NCBI GenBank assembly: GCA_946807835.1
Contig: OX327684.1
Coordinates: 12,920,501-12,984,500 of the forward strand
Origin: Ailanthus altissimus
Lineage: Eukaryota; Streptophyta; Magnoliopsida; Sapindales; Simaroubaceae
Length of the DNA stretch: 64,000 nucleotides
Direction: 5' to 3'
In this document: positions 12,829 through 26,244 of the stretch, piece by piece
Position numbering within the stretch: the first letter of the stretch is position 1
How the letters are laid out: each line of letters opens with the position of its first letter
Notes under the pieces: generated by a model
What the model was told of the DNA's origin: nothing
Seen by the model: the letters and a program-made list of their open reading frames with translations, nothing else
Databases searched by the model: none
Position numbers and translations under genes: made by a program

Positions 12829-14930
12829 TGTTAGGGTTGATTCTTACATGTCATCCCTGAATGTACATATACTTGTGTATTTATACAAATGTACATTCCC
12901 ATTAAATCGCTAATACCTATTTATATGGTACCATGTAATGTAACGTTATAGACATTATACTATCTGAAGGAGTTTAAATCTGATCTAAAAGAGTTTAGAT
13001 AAGGGCCTATAGTTGGTCACGCTGAGAGATATAAATGCTAAATGTTAGTACAACTAAGTGTTAGCTGGTTATAATACTCAGCGAAGATCTAAGAGTTGGA
13101 ACCTTGTCTGTAACAGGATATAGACTTGGGAAAATACTAATAATTGCATAGCTGCAAGAGTTGTAATCGGGTGCTAGAAAATGCTACTTGCGTAAGTATG
13201 TTCTCAAATAATTGTCCCTGGTCTATTTCTACTGATGCCGGTCTGTTAGTTAATACCCTTTATATATAGATCAGTATATGTTGTATCTATAGGATATAAA
13301 TGGTTGTATTGACATATATGTATCCAGTTAGGACTAGATATAGAACAGACTCACAAGGGCCTCTGATAGATACCCTATATAAGCCATCAACAGAGGGTCC
13401 TCTCGAGTTAAATAGTATACATAGTCCTTTGACCTGAGTGCCACGGTAGGCTTGTAAGTGATCCATCATACTTTGGTTCCACACATGTCACAGACCTTTC
13501 ATGATGTGACCGCTAGGTGTCACTAGGTCTGGTCTGATACTTATGGACTCCAGTGTGTATAGATATGGGATCCGTCAGCTCGCATAGAGAGTTAGATATC
13601 CAGATGCTTCGAGATTGTATCTCGAAAAGTCTTGTGGCCACAAGCATTAATCCCGCAAAAATTTTTTCGTCACGGTAGAATAATATGACAAATGAGTTTG
13701 CATATATTTTTCAGTGAGATACAAGTCTAGGGATAAGACATGGATGAGCACATGGAGATCTGTCTATATTCCCACACATCCAGGATATCATGACGGAAGG
13801 ACTATACATATGCGTTGTAACCTTAGCTTGCATGGTTTAACGCGTTGATTTGTATATCTGTGACATGTGTGTGGGGCATTGCTTATGAATTTATGTAATA
13901 GTTCCATTTGACGAATCAGGTGTGTACCTAGAGAGTCCCGCCATATGAAGTGTACTCGTTGTGCAATAGGACAGCGTGCCGGATTAAATTGTTTAATGCA
14001 GCAATATCCAACACTATTACTGGAATGCGTGCGTGTCTGTATTTAAGTGTTAAATACAACAATTAGTTAATAATTATTATTTACTAATTGTATAATGACA
14101 CGTAACGTATTGTGAATCCTCGGTTGAATTTATCCAAGGATGAAATTTGGTGGGACCTATTAGAGGGTGGACTTGGTAACTATTTATGAGGGGCAAAATT
14201 GTCATTTCTCACATTAATTATTTAATTGTTAAATAATCAAAATATCTCATTATTTTATATTATTATATATTATTTTAATATATAATATTATTTTATTTTG
14301 GGTGCCAAATAGTTGACATCTATTTATATTTTTTATTATTATTAATATTATATAATATTATATATATATATATATATATTAGATGTGTGTGTGAGAAGGG
14401 TGGCGAATTGTGTGCGACGAGAAATGGAGATGAAGAAATGAAAATGTTTCATTTCTTCCATGAGGCACCGAGATGAAGAAGAAGAAAAAAAAAGGAAAAG
14501 AAGAAAAATGAAATTGTTTCATTTTTCTCTTTGGTTCCAAAAGAAGCAATTATGAATTGCTTCATATTTCCATTTCCTTTCCTTTTAGAGAAAAGAAAGA
14601 ATACACATAACCGACTATTTTATGGGTTTAAGAGTTAAACTCAGTGCTGAAAAATGGGCTGCTATTCTAGCTCGCCAAGCCCACCGAGTTGGTGACTAGA
14701 ACTAGCAACGAGTTGGTCTCCATGCAGACTTCAAGGATATACGTGAATAACTTTATACATTCAAGTGATTTCTCAACCTTACTAATATATTAATGTGATT
14801 AATATATAATTTATTGTGATTATTATATGTTTTAATGCTTCCGCCGCGTTTAATATATATATATGATACGTATTTTAGACAATAAACACAATTGCACATG
14901 CATACACCCACGTGTATTAGATTCTCGACA
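12829..14930 (+). repeat. 5' LTR of copia-1
   Basis: It begins TGTTAGGGTTGATTC and ends GATTCTCGACA, 2,102 bp. It carries an (AT)n tract near 14355-14380 that could supply a TATA box. Relative to the 3' LTR it lacks about 29 bp near 13300, flanked by short TTGT direct repeats. Confidence 0.9.
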
Positions 14931-14934
14931 AAAA

Positions 14935-14950
14935 TGGTATCAGAGCCATT
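14935..14950 (+). other. Primer-binding site of copia-1
   Basis: TGGTATCAGAGCC lies four bases after the 5' LTR. It is the standard initiator-methionine tRNA primer site of plant copia elements. Confidence 0.88.
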
Positions 14951-15039
14951 TAAGACATATTTGGGTGTTATTTGAGTGAATGGATGCAAAATGCCCAGTG
15001 TAAAAGGCGTGTTTCAAGTGTTGAAATGGGTATGCTAAA

Positions 15040-15370
15040 TAGGGAGTACTGGGCGCTACAGCGCCAGAAGGTTGGCACCGCGGCGCTGGGGATTCGACCT
15101 CCAAATGCCACAGCGCTGAAGATCTAGGGCCGTGGCACTAGGAATTCTTTCTTCCAACGTTGCGGCACTGGCGAGCCTGTATTGGGAGGCTGAAGGCTCT
15201 AGAATTTGCACCCTAACGGTGAAGGATGGGCGCTGCAGCGCTGAGGGATTTACCTCTCAGCACTGGAACTAGGTAATATTGCACTGCGACACTGGGGGTT
15301 TGACCTCCTAGCACTACAGCGATACCATCCGGCGTCGCAACAGTGTACTGTTCACTTGAACAGTATCATA
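15040..15370 (+). repeat. GCGC-palindrome cluster in copia-1 leader
   Basis: Degenerate repeats of roughly 45-55 bp contain motifs such as GCGCTACAGCGCC, GCGGCGCTGG and GCGCTGCAGCGCTG in otherwise AT-rich sequence. The equivalent leader of copia-2 (54990-55360) has the same feature. It has no coding potential that I can see. Confidence 0.7.
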
Positions 15371-15429
15371 TGAACAATATTTTTTACTATTTATAGCTAC
15401 AGTAATTTTGAACAGTGTTTCAAAATTAA

Positions 15430-15542
15430 TTTTGCATGTGTAGAGTTATGAGATATAGTGATAAAAGTTATCAATCTACATTATAAATCGGGGTTTATGA
15501 GATATAATGATAAGAGTTATAGGTCTGCATTATAAATCAAGA
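15430..15542 (+). repeat. Two-copy tandem repeat (~49 bp) in copia-1 leader
   Basis: Two adjacent units share TATGAGATATA, TGATAA and CATTATAAATC and differ at several positions. Copia-2 retains the same two-unit arrangement at about 55435-55545. Confidence 0.7.
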
Positions 15543-15771
15543 TTAATTTTTTAGTGTTGGTAACCACAATGGGAGCCCTACTAGTGAGAATTAGTTGTGC
15601 TTACATAGAAAAATTAATTAATTGAGAATCACCCTCCCAATGAGACGGAGACCAAGCATAGAAACAAAAATCTCTCTTAATCAGATTGAAGAATATTACA
15701 TTATGAGATAATATTTTATTCTGATCCGTCTTGTCAATACGGTGTTAGACGAGTCATGTTGGTCTTTTTCT

Positions 15772-16064
15772 AATATTGCTACAGCGTGAGAGACTTAGTC
15801 GGTTAGGCTTGGACTATACCGGTTAAACATGAGATGATGAAAATATATGCGAAAGTATTACCCAAAAATTCTACAACGTGAGGGTAGTATTAGTAGCATA
15901 TATTTGATCATTAATAAGTTAATCTGGAATACACTTACCCAATATTGCTACAGCGTGAGGATAAGGTGTATTTAGGATTAAGTGGTAAGAGTTGCATGAG
16001 ATGCAATTGATAAATGTTGTCCACCTATTGGGTTTACAAAGGCCAATATTGCTACAGCGTGAGG
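15772..16064 (+). repeat. Spaced AATATTGCTACAGCGTGAGG motif array
   Basis: The 20-base motif recurs at 15772-15790, 15861-15883 (diverged), 15938-15960 and 16043-16064, about 75-105 bp apart, between the primer site and gag. Copia-2 has three copies at matching places. The function is unknown. Confidence 0.8.
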
Positions 16065-17956
16065 CCCGAGTAAATTTTAATGGGATCTACTTCCTACTGT
16101 ATAGTTTAAAAGTGTTTAAACTATCGTATTTTCGTTTGAGAGATTACCAGGATTATGTAAAGCGTGGGTGGGCATTTTAAATTGAAATATGTATAATTGT
16201 TATAGCCATGATTTTAAACGTTTATTACCGATTTAATGATCATTCCGCTTACATCTCCCGTTATTTTAGCCTGTCAAGAAATATGGCCACTAAGAACTAG
16301 TTGGTGTGTATAATTGATGCAGTTCAACTCAAAGGTACTATGATTACTCTGACCGATGGATGAATCTCAGAAATGTTCTAGATTCAGAAAATCTTGGATT
16401 TATTGTTGATCAGAGTTTGCCGTAAGGTATTTCTGATAACACCTCTACTAGGGGATATGAATAAAAGAGGTGTGACCCTCTTTGTTCAGGGTGCTTTATC
16501 TTCTACTTCAAGTATATTTGGTGAGACTAGATATGTAAGGAGAAAAAGATGAGGTAAATGCCTAGGATAAATCCTCAGAGGCAACATTTATCCAAAAATC
16601 AACAATAGACCAATGTAGATAGAAAGTGTTTCCACTATAATAAGGTTGGGTATTGGAAATCCTATTACCCTAGAAACCTTATAATTGTCAAAAAGACTCC
16701 CACAGGTTTATGTTTGATAAACATAGACATTTCTATGATATATGATTTCAGTTTAAGCTGGGTATAAGATACTGTATATCATCTCATATCTGCAATATGT
16801 TGCAGGGATTGAGAGATACTAGAATACAACAGATTGTAGAAGTAAGATTAAGAGCAGGAAATAATGATTTTTTGCAGGTCCAATTTGTTGGGCATCTTGA
16901 CTTACTTTTCATATGCAATACAATAGTTGTATTGCATAATTGGTATAATATCCAAAACATCATTTGATAATTTATGTCTATTTCTGTACTTGACAGTGAA
17001 TGATATCATATGAATATTATAAATAGTTCCTTATGTTCATGTGATGTGAATAATGTTCTATTAGCTAAATGTCAGTTAATAAATGGATATGATATACAAT
17101 TAAAAATGTTTGTAGATCGAAATCTTTAAATGATACGAAACTGTGGTATATAAGTATAGGTCATTTAGGCGTGAGACGCTTATCCGTCTGGTGAAGAATG
17201 GTTGGATTCTTAATCTAACCATAAAGACTTAACCAGTTTATAAATAATGTATTCACGGAGATGACCAAACATACCAGAATATACATCACATCCCTTCAAT
17301 TAGATCAAGGTAGTGAGTACATTAACAACAAGTTTTTCGTTTGTTTAAGGAAGAATGAGATTCTCACTCACTATAGTCCTCCAGCTAATCCACAACATAA
17401 TGATGTTTTGGTAAGAAGGAATCAGACTTTATTAGATTTGGTTCGATTGATAATGAGTGTTACCAATCTATATCTATGAGAATATGCTCCAAATATAGCT
17501 GGTTATTAAGTAGAGTTCCATCAGAAGTTGTTCCTTCCATTCCGAATGTGATACAGAAAGGAAGGAAGCCGTATCTTAAATAAGTTAAAACTTGGGGTTG
17601 TCTTGCTTATGTAAGAGTTACCCAGCAGAGGATCTTGTTTTGTAATAGTTACCTAGCAAGATAAACTAACACCCAAGAGATACAAGTAATAGGTTCATTG
17701 TGTATCTTGTAAATTTAATATGATACTAGTTCTATGATTCAGATAAGCAAAGTGTGTTCGTTTCTCAGTACATCACCATCCTAAAGGAATAGTTTCTCAT
17801 GAATCGTGGGAATCATAAGAGATTGAACTTAATGAAGTCAATCTAGAAAATCAATGAACTAAGGATGGGAACTCAGGCTTAATTAAGTAATGGCCTTTTA
17901 GCACACTCTCCAAATGGGTCGGAAAGGATTTTTAGGTCACCTTTTAGGTATGTTTG

Positions 17957-18989
17957 TGTTAGGGTTGTGCCTACGTGGCATCCCAATTTTGTATGAATAT
18001 TTGATATCTATATAGAGTATATTTTATTATATCGCTACTTACCTTTTAATTATATGGTTTAATACTTGTTATGCTATAGACTTTGTTATTTACTAATTGT
18101 AAAGTGACAAGTGACACATTGTGGACCCTCAGTTGAGTTTACCCAAGTATGAGATTTTGTGAGACCCACTAAAGGGTATACTTGGTAACTATTTATAAGG
18201 GTAAAATGATAATTTCACACTTTAATTATTTAAATATTAAATAATCAAATATCTTTAATATTATACATTATTTTATAATATTTTATTTATAATAATATAA
18301 TATATATAATGCATGATAGTTGTCATGCATTATATATATAATATTATTATTCTCTTTTTATATTATTATTTTTTGCCACCTATGGCATTTATATTATTAT
18401 TATATTGTGATATTATTATTTGTTTAATGAAAATAGAGATATAAGTGTGAAGAATTGAAACGAAAATTGTGAGTGAAATTGAAAAACAAAGGAATTGAAA
18501 AAGGTAAAAGAAAAAAAAAGGTTATTTTCCTTAACATTTTTCGTTTCTTGCTCTCGGGAAAGAAGAAGCAATTGTTGCTTCCACTTTTCCTTCATCATCA
18601 GCATAAGAAAGAAGAAGCAATTGTTGCTTCCATTTTTCCTTCTTCATCAACATAAGAAAGAAGAGCAAATAGAATCGGTTATTATGGATTAAGTGTTAAT
18701 CCTACGTTAGATTCAGGAGCTGCTGTTCTAGATTATTAAGCCCACCACGTTGATAACTAGAACTGACAACAAGTATAACTTCAGGCAGACTTCAGAGGAA
18801 TACGTGTAAAACGTTACACGTACTGGTAATTTCTCAATTTTATCATTTATGTATTAATTTAATTAATATATGATTAGTGTGTTAATTGTATGTTTTATAA
18901 TTCTGTTGCGTTAAAATATGTATTAGATGCGTGTTTTTCAATTAACACACTACTACATGCATACACCTGTACACAGTAGATTCTCTACA
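17957..18989 (+). mobile_element. Solo LTR nested in copia-1
   Basis: It begins TGTTAGGGTTGTGCC and ends GATTCTCTACA, with a perfect TSD GTTTG at 17952-17956 and 18990-18994. The matching place in copia-2 (about 57738-57760) is uninterrupted, which gives an empty site. At 1.03 kb it is about half the length of the related LTRs and lacks their middle. Confidence 0.9.
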
Positions 18990-20584
18990 GTTTGATGCCT
19001 AAAGGTGAACTTAGATTTTTCTTAGTAGAAGAAAATAATCCTTTAACCTATAGGGAGACGATGTTAAACATCGATTCAAACAATAACAAGAAGCCATAAA
19101 AACAAAAATTGACTCTATGTATTAGAATCAAGTTTGGGACTTGGTTAAGCTACCCGTGAAAATTATTCTCATTGGTTGTAAAGAGTTTACAAAGAGGTAG
19201 TGGGAGCCAGATGGAAGGTAGAGACTTTTTAGGCCTTATATTGGTTCTATAAAGGTAATCCTCAATGATTTGGGATCAACAAAAAGGAAACCTATGAGCC
19301 AGTATTGATGCTAAAGTTGATTAGAAAGTTATTGTCTCTTGCAGCATATTATGACTTTGAAGTTTGGCAGATGGATGTAAAGACGGCATTCTTAAATAGA
19401 TACCTCGAGTAAGAGATATTCATGGAAGAGCCTAAAGGTTTTATGTCCAGCCAGATTTCTGGTCTAGTGTGTAGGCTGAAGAAGTCTATTTATGAGCTTT
19501 AACAAGCCTTCTAAAGCTGGAATCGTTATATTGATGAGATAATCAGATTGTCTGGTTTCATCAAAAATGAGAAGGAAGCTTATATGCATGAAAGGTCAGT
19601 GGGAGCATGATAGTCTTTTTGATGCTCTATGTTGATGACATACTAGTCATTGGGAATGATGTCAGTATGTTATTATCGATTAAAAGTAACTCGTAAGAAT
19701 TTCTCTATGAAGCATTTGGGAGAGACTTTCTTTATACTAGGTGTAAAGCTTTATAGAGATAAAGCTAGGAAGAATAGGACTCTCCCAAATTATTTCACAT
19801 CAATAGCATATTAGAAAGGTATAGTTTTTTTAACTATAAAATAATTAACATATCTTTTGGACCTGGTATTCATCTTTCGATGAAAGTGTCTCTTCAGATA
19901 GAAGATGAGAGAGTTAGAGTGTCTAACATACCAGATACATTAGCTTTTCATAAATTGATGTATACTATGACGTATTTGAGACCTCATATCAGTTTGGCTG
20001 TAAGAGTTACGAGCTAGTTTCAGTCTGATTTAGGTGACTGCCATTTGATGGTAGTCAAACATATCCTGAGGTACTTTGATGGTACAAAGGATAAGTTTAT
20101 CAAATATAGAGAAAGTGACTTACAAGTGAGATGTTATACGGAGTCAGACTTCTAGTTTGATTTAGATGATAGAGAATCTATATTTGAGAATGTGCTCATT
20201 CTCGTTGGTACTATGTGAGTTAAAATAGCACCTAACTATGATTCACTGCTAATTTATTATGGGCTCAATAGAAAAGACAGTGTGGCTTCGTAGGTTTATC
20301 GCTGAGCTTGGAAAAGTTCCAAGACAGATGGATCCTATCCTATAATTTTACGATAAAAACGAGGCCATTGTATAGGCTGAGGTCCTAAGAGGACACCAGT
20401 AATTTAATTATTTTGAGAAAAGTCTCAAATGACTAGAGGGATCTTGACTTAAGGAGATGTGATTATTTATAAAAGTGTTCTATAAATAATTTAACGGACC
20501 TACTTTCTAATGCAATGACTCAAAAAGTATTTATGAAACACATGGAGTCAATGTCTATGAGATACCATTAGGAATTACACTAGA

Positions 20585-20597
20585 GCAAATGGGAGAT
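20585..20597 (+). other. Polypurine tract of copia-1
   Basis: GCAAATGGGAGAT directly abuts the TG of the 3' LTR, the position of the plus-strand primer. Confidence 0.8.
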
Positions 20598-22740
20598 TGT
20601 TAGGGTTGGTGCTTATGTGCCATCCATGAATGTACATATACTTGTGTATTTATACAAATGTACATTCCCATTAAATCGCTAATACCTATTTATATGGTAC
20701 TATGCAATATAATGTTATAGATATTATACAATCTGAAAAAAGTTCAGACCAAATTTAAAAAAGTTTAGATAAGAGCCTACAGTTGACCACACTGAGAGAT
20801 ATAAATGCTAAATATGAGCATAATTATGTGTTAGCTGGTTATAATACTCAGCGAAGATCTAAGAGTTGGAACCTTGTCTGTAATGGAACATAGACCTGGG
20901 AATATACTAGTGACTGCATAGTTACAAAAGTTGCAATCGAGTGCTAGGAAATACTAGTTGGGTAAATATGTTCTCAAATAATTATCCATGATCTATTTCT
21001 TCTGATGCTGGTCTGTCAGTAGATACCCTTTATATATAGATCAACATATACCGTATCTATAAGGTATAGATGGTTGTTCCTAGTCGACCATGAGCTTTGA
21101 GCTTGTATTGACATATATGTATCCAGTTAGGATTGGATATAGGACAGTCTCACAAGGGCCTTCGATAGACATTTAATGTAAGCTGTCAATGGAGGGTCCT
21201 CTCGAGTTGAATAGTATACGTAGTCCTTTGACCTGAGTGCCACGGTAGGCTTGTAAGTGATCCATCATACTTTGGTTCCACACATGTCACAGACCTTTTA
21301 TGGTGTGACCGCTAGGTGTCACTAGGTATGATCCGATGTTTATGGAGTCCGGTGTGTACAGATATGGGATCTGTCAGCTCGCATAGGGAGTTAGATATCC
21401 AGATGCTTCGAGATTATATCTCGAGAAGTCTTGTGGCCACAAGCATTAATCCCGCGAAAGAGTTTCCATCAGGGTAGAATAATATGGCAAATGAGTTTGC
21501 ATATATTTTTCAGTGAGATACAAGTCTAGGGATAAGACATGGATGAGCACATGGAGATCTGACGGTGATAATCTATATTCCCGCATATCCAGGATATTAT
21601 GACGGAAGGACTATACGTATGCGTTGTAACCTTAGCTTGCATAGTTCAACGCGCTGATTTGTATATCTGTGACGTGTGTGTGGGGCATTGCTTATGAATT
21701 TATGTAATAGTTCCATTTGACGAATTAAGTGTGTACCTAGGGAGTTCCGCCATATGGAGTGTACTCGTTGTGCAATAGGACAGCGTGCCAGATTAAATTG
21801 TTTAATCCAGCAATGTCCAACACTATTACTGAAATGCGTGTGTGTCTGTATTTAAGTGTTAAATACAACAATTAGTTAATAATTATTATTTACTAATTGT
21901 ATAATGACACGTGACGTATTATGAACCATCAGTTGAATTTACCCAAGTGTGGAATTTGGTGGGACCTATTAGAGGGTAGACTTTATAACTATTTATGAGG
22001 GGCAAAATTATCATTTCTCACATTAATTATTTAATTGTTAAATAATCAAAATATCTCATTATTTTATATTATTATATATTATTTTAATATATAATATTAT
22101 TTTATTTTGGGTGCCAAATAGTTGACATCTATTTATATTTTTTATTATTATTAATATTATATAATATTATATATATATATATATATATATTAGATGTGTG
22201 TGTGAGAAGGGTGGCGAATTGTGTGTGACTAGAAATGGAGATGAAGAAATGCAATGTTTCATTTCTTCCACGAGGCATCGAGATGAAGAAGAAGAAAAAA
22301 AAAAGAAAAAAAAGAAAAATGAAATTGTTTCATTCTTTTCTTTGGGTCCAAAAGAAGCAATTATGAATTGCTTCATATTTCTATTTTCTTTTTTTTTTAG
22401 AGAAAAGAAAGAATATACACAATCGGCTATTTTATGGGTTCAAGAGTTAAACCTAGTGTTGAAAAATTGGCTGCTGTTCTAGCTCGTGAAGCTCACCGAG
22501 TTGGTGACTAGAACTGGCAACGAGTTGATTTTCATGTGGACTCAAAGGATATACGTGTATAACTTTACACTTTCAGGTGATTTCTCAACCTTACTAATAT
22601 ATTAATGTGATTAATATATAATTTATTGTGTTTATTTTATATTTTAATGCTTCCGCCACGTTTAATATGTATACGATACGTATTTTTGGTAATAAACACA
22701 ATTGCACATGCATACATCCACGTGTATTAGATCCCCGACA
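20598..22740 (+). repeat. 3' LTR of copia-1
   Basis: It begins TGTTAGGGTTGGTGC and ends GATCCCCGACA, 2,143 bp, followed by TSD TATGG. An (AT)n tract lies at about 22165-22190. Confidence 0.9.
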
Positions 22741-24237
22741 TATGGTTCATCTTTCAATCAAGAGTAAAATTTAGGACTTTATTCATAATCTAGTAGTTAT
22801 AAGAGGAGCACAATTGTTATAGGTTGTCCAATACAAATGAAGTTATTAGTGCTTGAACTACCTCTTATTTTGTTAATGTCCTAAAGAGTAACCCAACAAT
22901 GCCACCCAAAATAATAGGAGATGAGTTGTAGCAAAGGCTTGGGATGCACTGTAATATGAAAAAAGATTATATAGCTAAAGTTTTTGCACTGGAGGCGAGA
23001 CTATGAGGATTATAAATCTACATATTAAAGACTTGGAGATTATGTTCAAATGGTAATGGAAAAGAACCATAGTATGCTTGTTAAATAGTAGAATGATGTC
23101 ATTGTTGGGGATGGTCCAATTAGGTTTACGAGATTTATATTTAGTTTTTCGCTTTAAGAGATAGCTTTATTACTGGTTGTAAAGGGTTTATAGGACTATA
23201 TAAGTGTTATGTTATATGTACTCAATTTGAATGCGAACGATATGTTTTTTCCATTAGTTGTGTGTGTGGTTGAGATGGAAAATAAAGATTCATGGTGTTG
23301 GTTCTTAGAGATCTTTTGGCAGTGGCTGAACATTAGTAATGAACAGTCAGTAACTTTCATGATTGACTAACAAAAGAGAATACTACAAACACTAGCTCTT
23401 TATTAGCCTAGATCCCCTACTAGATTTTTTGTCAGACACACCATTGCCAATTTTAAGAAATAATGGCCAGATCATAGATTTAAGCATTTGTTTTATGAGG
23501 CATCTAGACAACTAAGAAGTATGTATTCAATAAAGCAATGGATAAAATTAAGATTGCTTATGTGGAAGCCTACAATTACTTAGTAGGTATTGAGCCAAAC
23601 CAATAGTCTAGACATATATTTCAAACTGAAGTGAAGTGTGATCGTATGACCAATAATATGATAGAGTCATAAAATAGTTAGTTAAATATACATAAAGGCT
23701 CAAGTGTTTTATAATTGCTAGAGTTCATAAAGAGGAAAATAATAAAAGAATTGAAAAATAGGCATCAAGTAGCAAAGCCATAGCAAAGAGCACTGCCACA
23801 AACTATAAAGAAGGTTGAATGAATTAGAAAGTCAGGGAGGTTTATCAAGATCATAGATGCTACTAGAATAGTGTTTAAGGTTATAGATGGTCATCGTATC
23901 TTCAATATTGACTTGGAGAAGAAAACTTGTGAATGTAATGCCTACAAAGTAAGTGGTATCCTCCGTAGGCATGTTCACATTGTCTAAGTTATAGGAAAGA
24001 ATCTATAGAAGCTTATGTAATTCCTAAGCTTACCACTGAGGATACTTAACAGCATATGGTAGTGTAATTCATCCTCTACCTGATCAGTCAAATTGGTTAA
24101 CAGTTAAAGACTTATAAATTGAACCACCTTACATTAAGAAGAAGGTTGCCAGGCTTAAAACAAGTTGAAAAAAGCAACTAGAGGATAGGATAGATAGGTG
24201 AGAATTGAACAAAATATGTACTATAAGATGTGGAAAC
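22741..24237 (+). pseudogene. MULE transposase, catalytic and SWIM part (degenerate)
   Basis: Continues the transposase after the copia insertion. RDSFITGCKGFIGL near 23155-23200 matches the MULE block before the catalytic DGTHLK region. At 23236-23320, NDMFFPLVVCVVEMENKDSW matches the conserved FP-hA-hVE-x-E-x-x-x-SW block. RHTIANFKK lies near 23435. VIDGHRIFNIDLEKKTCEC near 23880-23945 is the SWIM zinc-binding motif, whose C-x-H half is damaged. The PPYIKKK-rich tail is near 24120. Multiple stops and shifts make it dead. It is interrupted at 24238 and resumes at 26250. Confidence 0.8.
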
Positions 24238-26244
24238 TGTTGGCGGATCTTAGGCACGTGTGGGTGTATGCATGTGCAATTATATCTATTACCTAATGCA
24301 GCGAAAACGTGTAAATTTTGTAATAAACACAATAAATACAATATATTAATCACATTAATATATTTATAGGATTAGAGAACTCACCATAATGTGTAACGTT
24401 ATACACGTATTTTCCTGGAGTCCGCATAGAGACTAACTCGTGTGCAATTCTAGTCACCAATACGGTTGGCTTGGTAAGCTAGAATAGCAGCTCTGTATAT
24501 TGCCTGAGATTAACTCTTAATCCCCAAAATGGCCGGGAGTTTGTTTATATCCTTTTCTCCAAAAGGATAAGAAATGTAGAGTATGAAGCAATTCATAATT
24601 GCTCCAATTGGAAGCATAGAGAAAAATGAAATAATTTCATTTTTCCTCTTTTTTTTTTCTTTCTTCTCTTTCTCTCCATTTCTTCTCCCCTTCTCTCTTG
24701 GCCGAATTGGCCAAATTCTTCTCTTCTTTCTCTTTCTTTTTCTTTATATATATATAATATAATAAAAATATAATATAATATAATAAATATAATATATAAT
24801 AATATATTATATAATATAAAAAGAAAGATATTTTGATTTTTTAACTATTAAATAATTAAACTGAGAAATGACCATTTTACCCCTCATAAATAGTTATTAA
24901 GTTCACCCCCTAGTGGGTCCCACTAAATTTCACACTTGGGTAAACTCAACTGAGGATTAACAATACGCTATATGTCATAATATAATTAGTAAATAACAAT
25001 TATTAACTAATTGTTGTATTTAACTAATTACTGAATATTGCTGATTAAACAATTTTAATTTGGCACGCTGCCCTAGTGCACAACGAGTACACTCCATATC
25101 ACGGGACTCCCGAGGTCCTATGCCTGATTCGTCAAATGGAACTATTCCATGAGTCCGTGAGCAATGCCCTATGCACACGTCACGGATATACAAACCAGTG
25201 CGTTCAACCATACAAGCTGAGATTACAACATATACGTATAGTCATTCCATCATGATATCCTGGATGTGTAGGGATATAGATATCATCGTCAAATCCCCAA
25301 TGCTCATCCATGTCTTATTTCCAGACTTGTATCTCCATGAACAATATGCGCAAATGCCTTTGCCATATTGTTCGAACCTGCCGGAACTCATTCCTGGGAT
25401 GATTGCTTGCGGCCATAAGACTTTCTGAGATACAGTCTTGAAGCATCTGGATATCAAACTCCATATGGGAGCTGACGAATCCCATATCTGTATGCACCGG
25501 ACTCTATAAGCATCAGACCATACCCAGCGATACCCAGCGGTCACACCATGAAAAGTCTGTGACATACGTGGAACTAAAGTATGATAGATCACTTACAAGC
25601 TTACTATGGCACTCAGGTCAAAGGACCACGTATACTACTCAACTCGAGAGGACCCTCCGTTGACGGCTTACATTAAATGTCTATCGGAAGCCCTTGTGAG
25701 TTTGTCCCATATCCAGTCCTAACTGGATACCATATGTCAATATAAGCTCTAAGCTCACAGTCGGTCAGGAACAACCATCTATACCCTATAGGTACGACAT
25801 ATGCTGGTCTATATATAAAGGTATCAACCGACAAACTCATATCGGCAGAAATAGATCATGGATAATTATTCGAGAACATACTTGCGTATCTTGCATTTTC
25901 TGGCACCCGATTGCAATTTTTTCAATTATTCAGTTACTAGTATATTCACAGGTCTATGTCCCATTACACACAAGGCTCCGACTCTTGGATCTGCTGAGTA
26001 TTATAACCAGCTACCACTTAGTTGTGCTAACATTTAGCAATTATATCTCTCAGCGTGGCTAACTATGAGCCCTTATCTAAACTCCTTTAGATCTGATCCG
26101 AACTCCTTTAGATCTACAATGTCTGCAACGTTACATGCATAATACCATATAAATAAGTATTAGCGATTTAATGGGAATGTATACTTGTATAAATACATAA
26201 GTATATGTACATTCAAGGATGACATGTAAACATCGACCCTAACA
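24238..26244 (-). mobile_element. Solo LTR (copia-2-like), reverse orientation
   Basis: On the plus strand it runs TGTTGGCGGATC to GACCCTAACA, the inverse of the TGTTAGGG...CCGCCAACA LTR form. It is flanked by a perfect TSD, GAAAC at 24233-24237 and 26245-26249. The insertion splits the MULE transposase just before its terminal zinc-knuckle segment. Confidence 0.9.

Larger units (their letters stand above)
16200..20597 (+). pseudogene. Copia-1 gag-pol (degenerate, split by a solo LTR)
   Basis: The polyprotein is full of stops and shifts but recognisable in order. A gag zinc knuckle (C-x-x-Y-N-K-V-G-Y-W) lies near 16627-16670 and a protease remnant near 16720-16810. Integrase follows: LGHLG near 17160, then LDQGSEY near 17300, then a GI/P-Q-N-G-like block to 17480. 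The solo LTR sits at 17957-18989. Reverse transcriptase follows with MDVKTAFLN near 19374-19400 and the YVDD active site at 19628-19639. An RNase H/C-terminal remnant runs to the polypurine tract. The YVDD box survives, but the frame around it is broken, so it cannot make an active enzyme. Confidence 0.85.
12829..22740 (+). mobile_element. Full-length Ty1-copia LTR retrotransposon (decayed), copia-1
   Basis: Two LTRs of about 2.1 kb flank a 5.7-kb interior. The target-site duplication is perfect: TATGG at 12824-12828 and 22741-22745. The order 5' LTR, tRNA-iMet primer site, leader, gag, protease, integrase, reverse transcriptase, RNase H, polypurine tract, 3' LTR is that of Ty1-copia. The LTRs differ at about one base in ten by eye, so the insertion is old. 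It lies inside the MULE transposase and itself contains a solo LTR at 17957-18989. Confidence 0.9.

Noticed and set aside
14935..14950. tRNA-like match at primer-binding sites
   Set aside because: Only 12-18 bases match the tRNA 3' end. These are retroelement primer sites, not tRNA genes.
22167..22482. Small overlapping ORFs in the copia-1 3' LTR
   Set aside because: They arise from the poly-A/GA-rich tract of the LTR, and the frame is not kept in the 5' LTR copy.
24720..24830. AT microsatellites as independent features
   Set aside because: The (TA)n runs near 14360, 22170, 24750, 46240 and 54290 are recurring parts of the LTRs already annotated.
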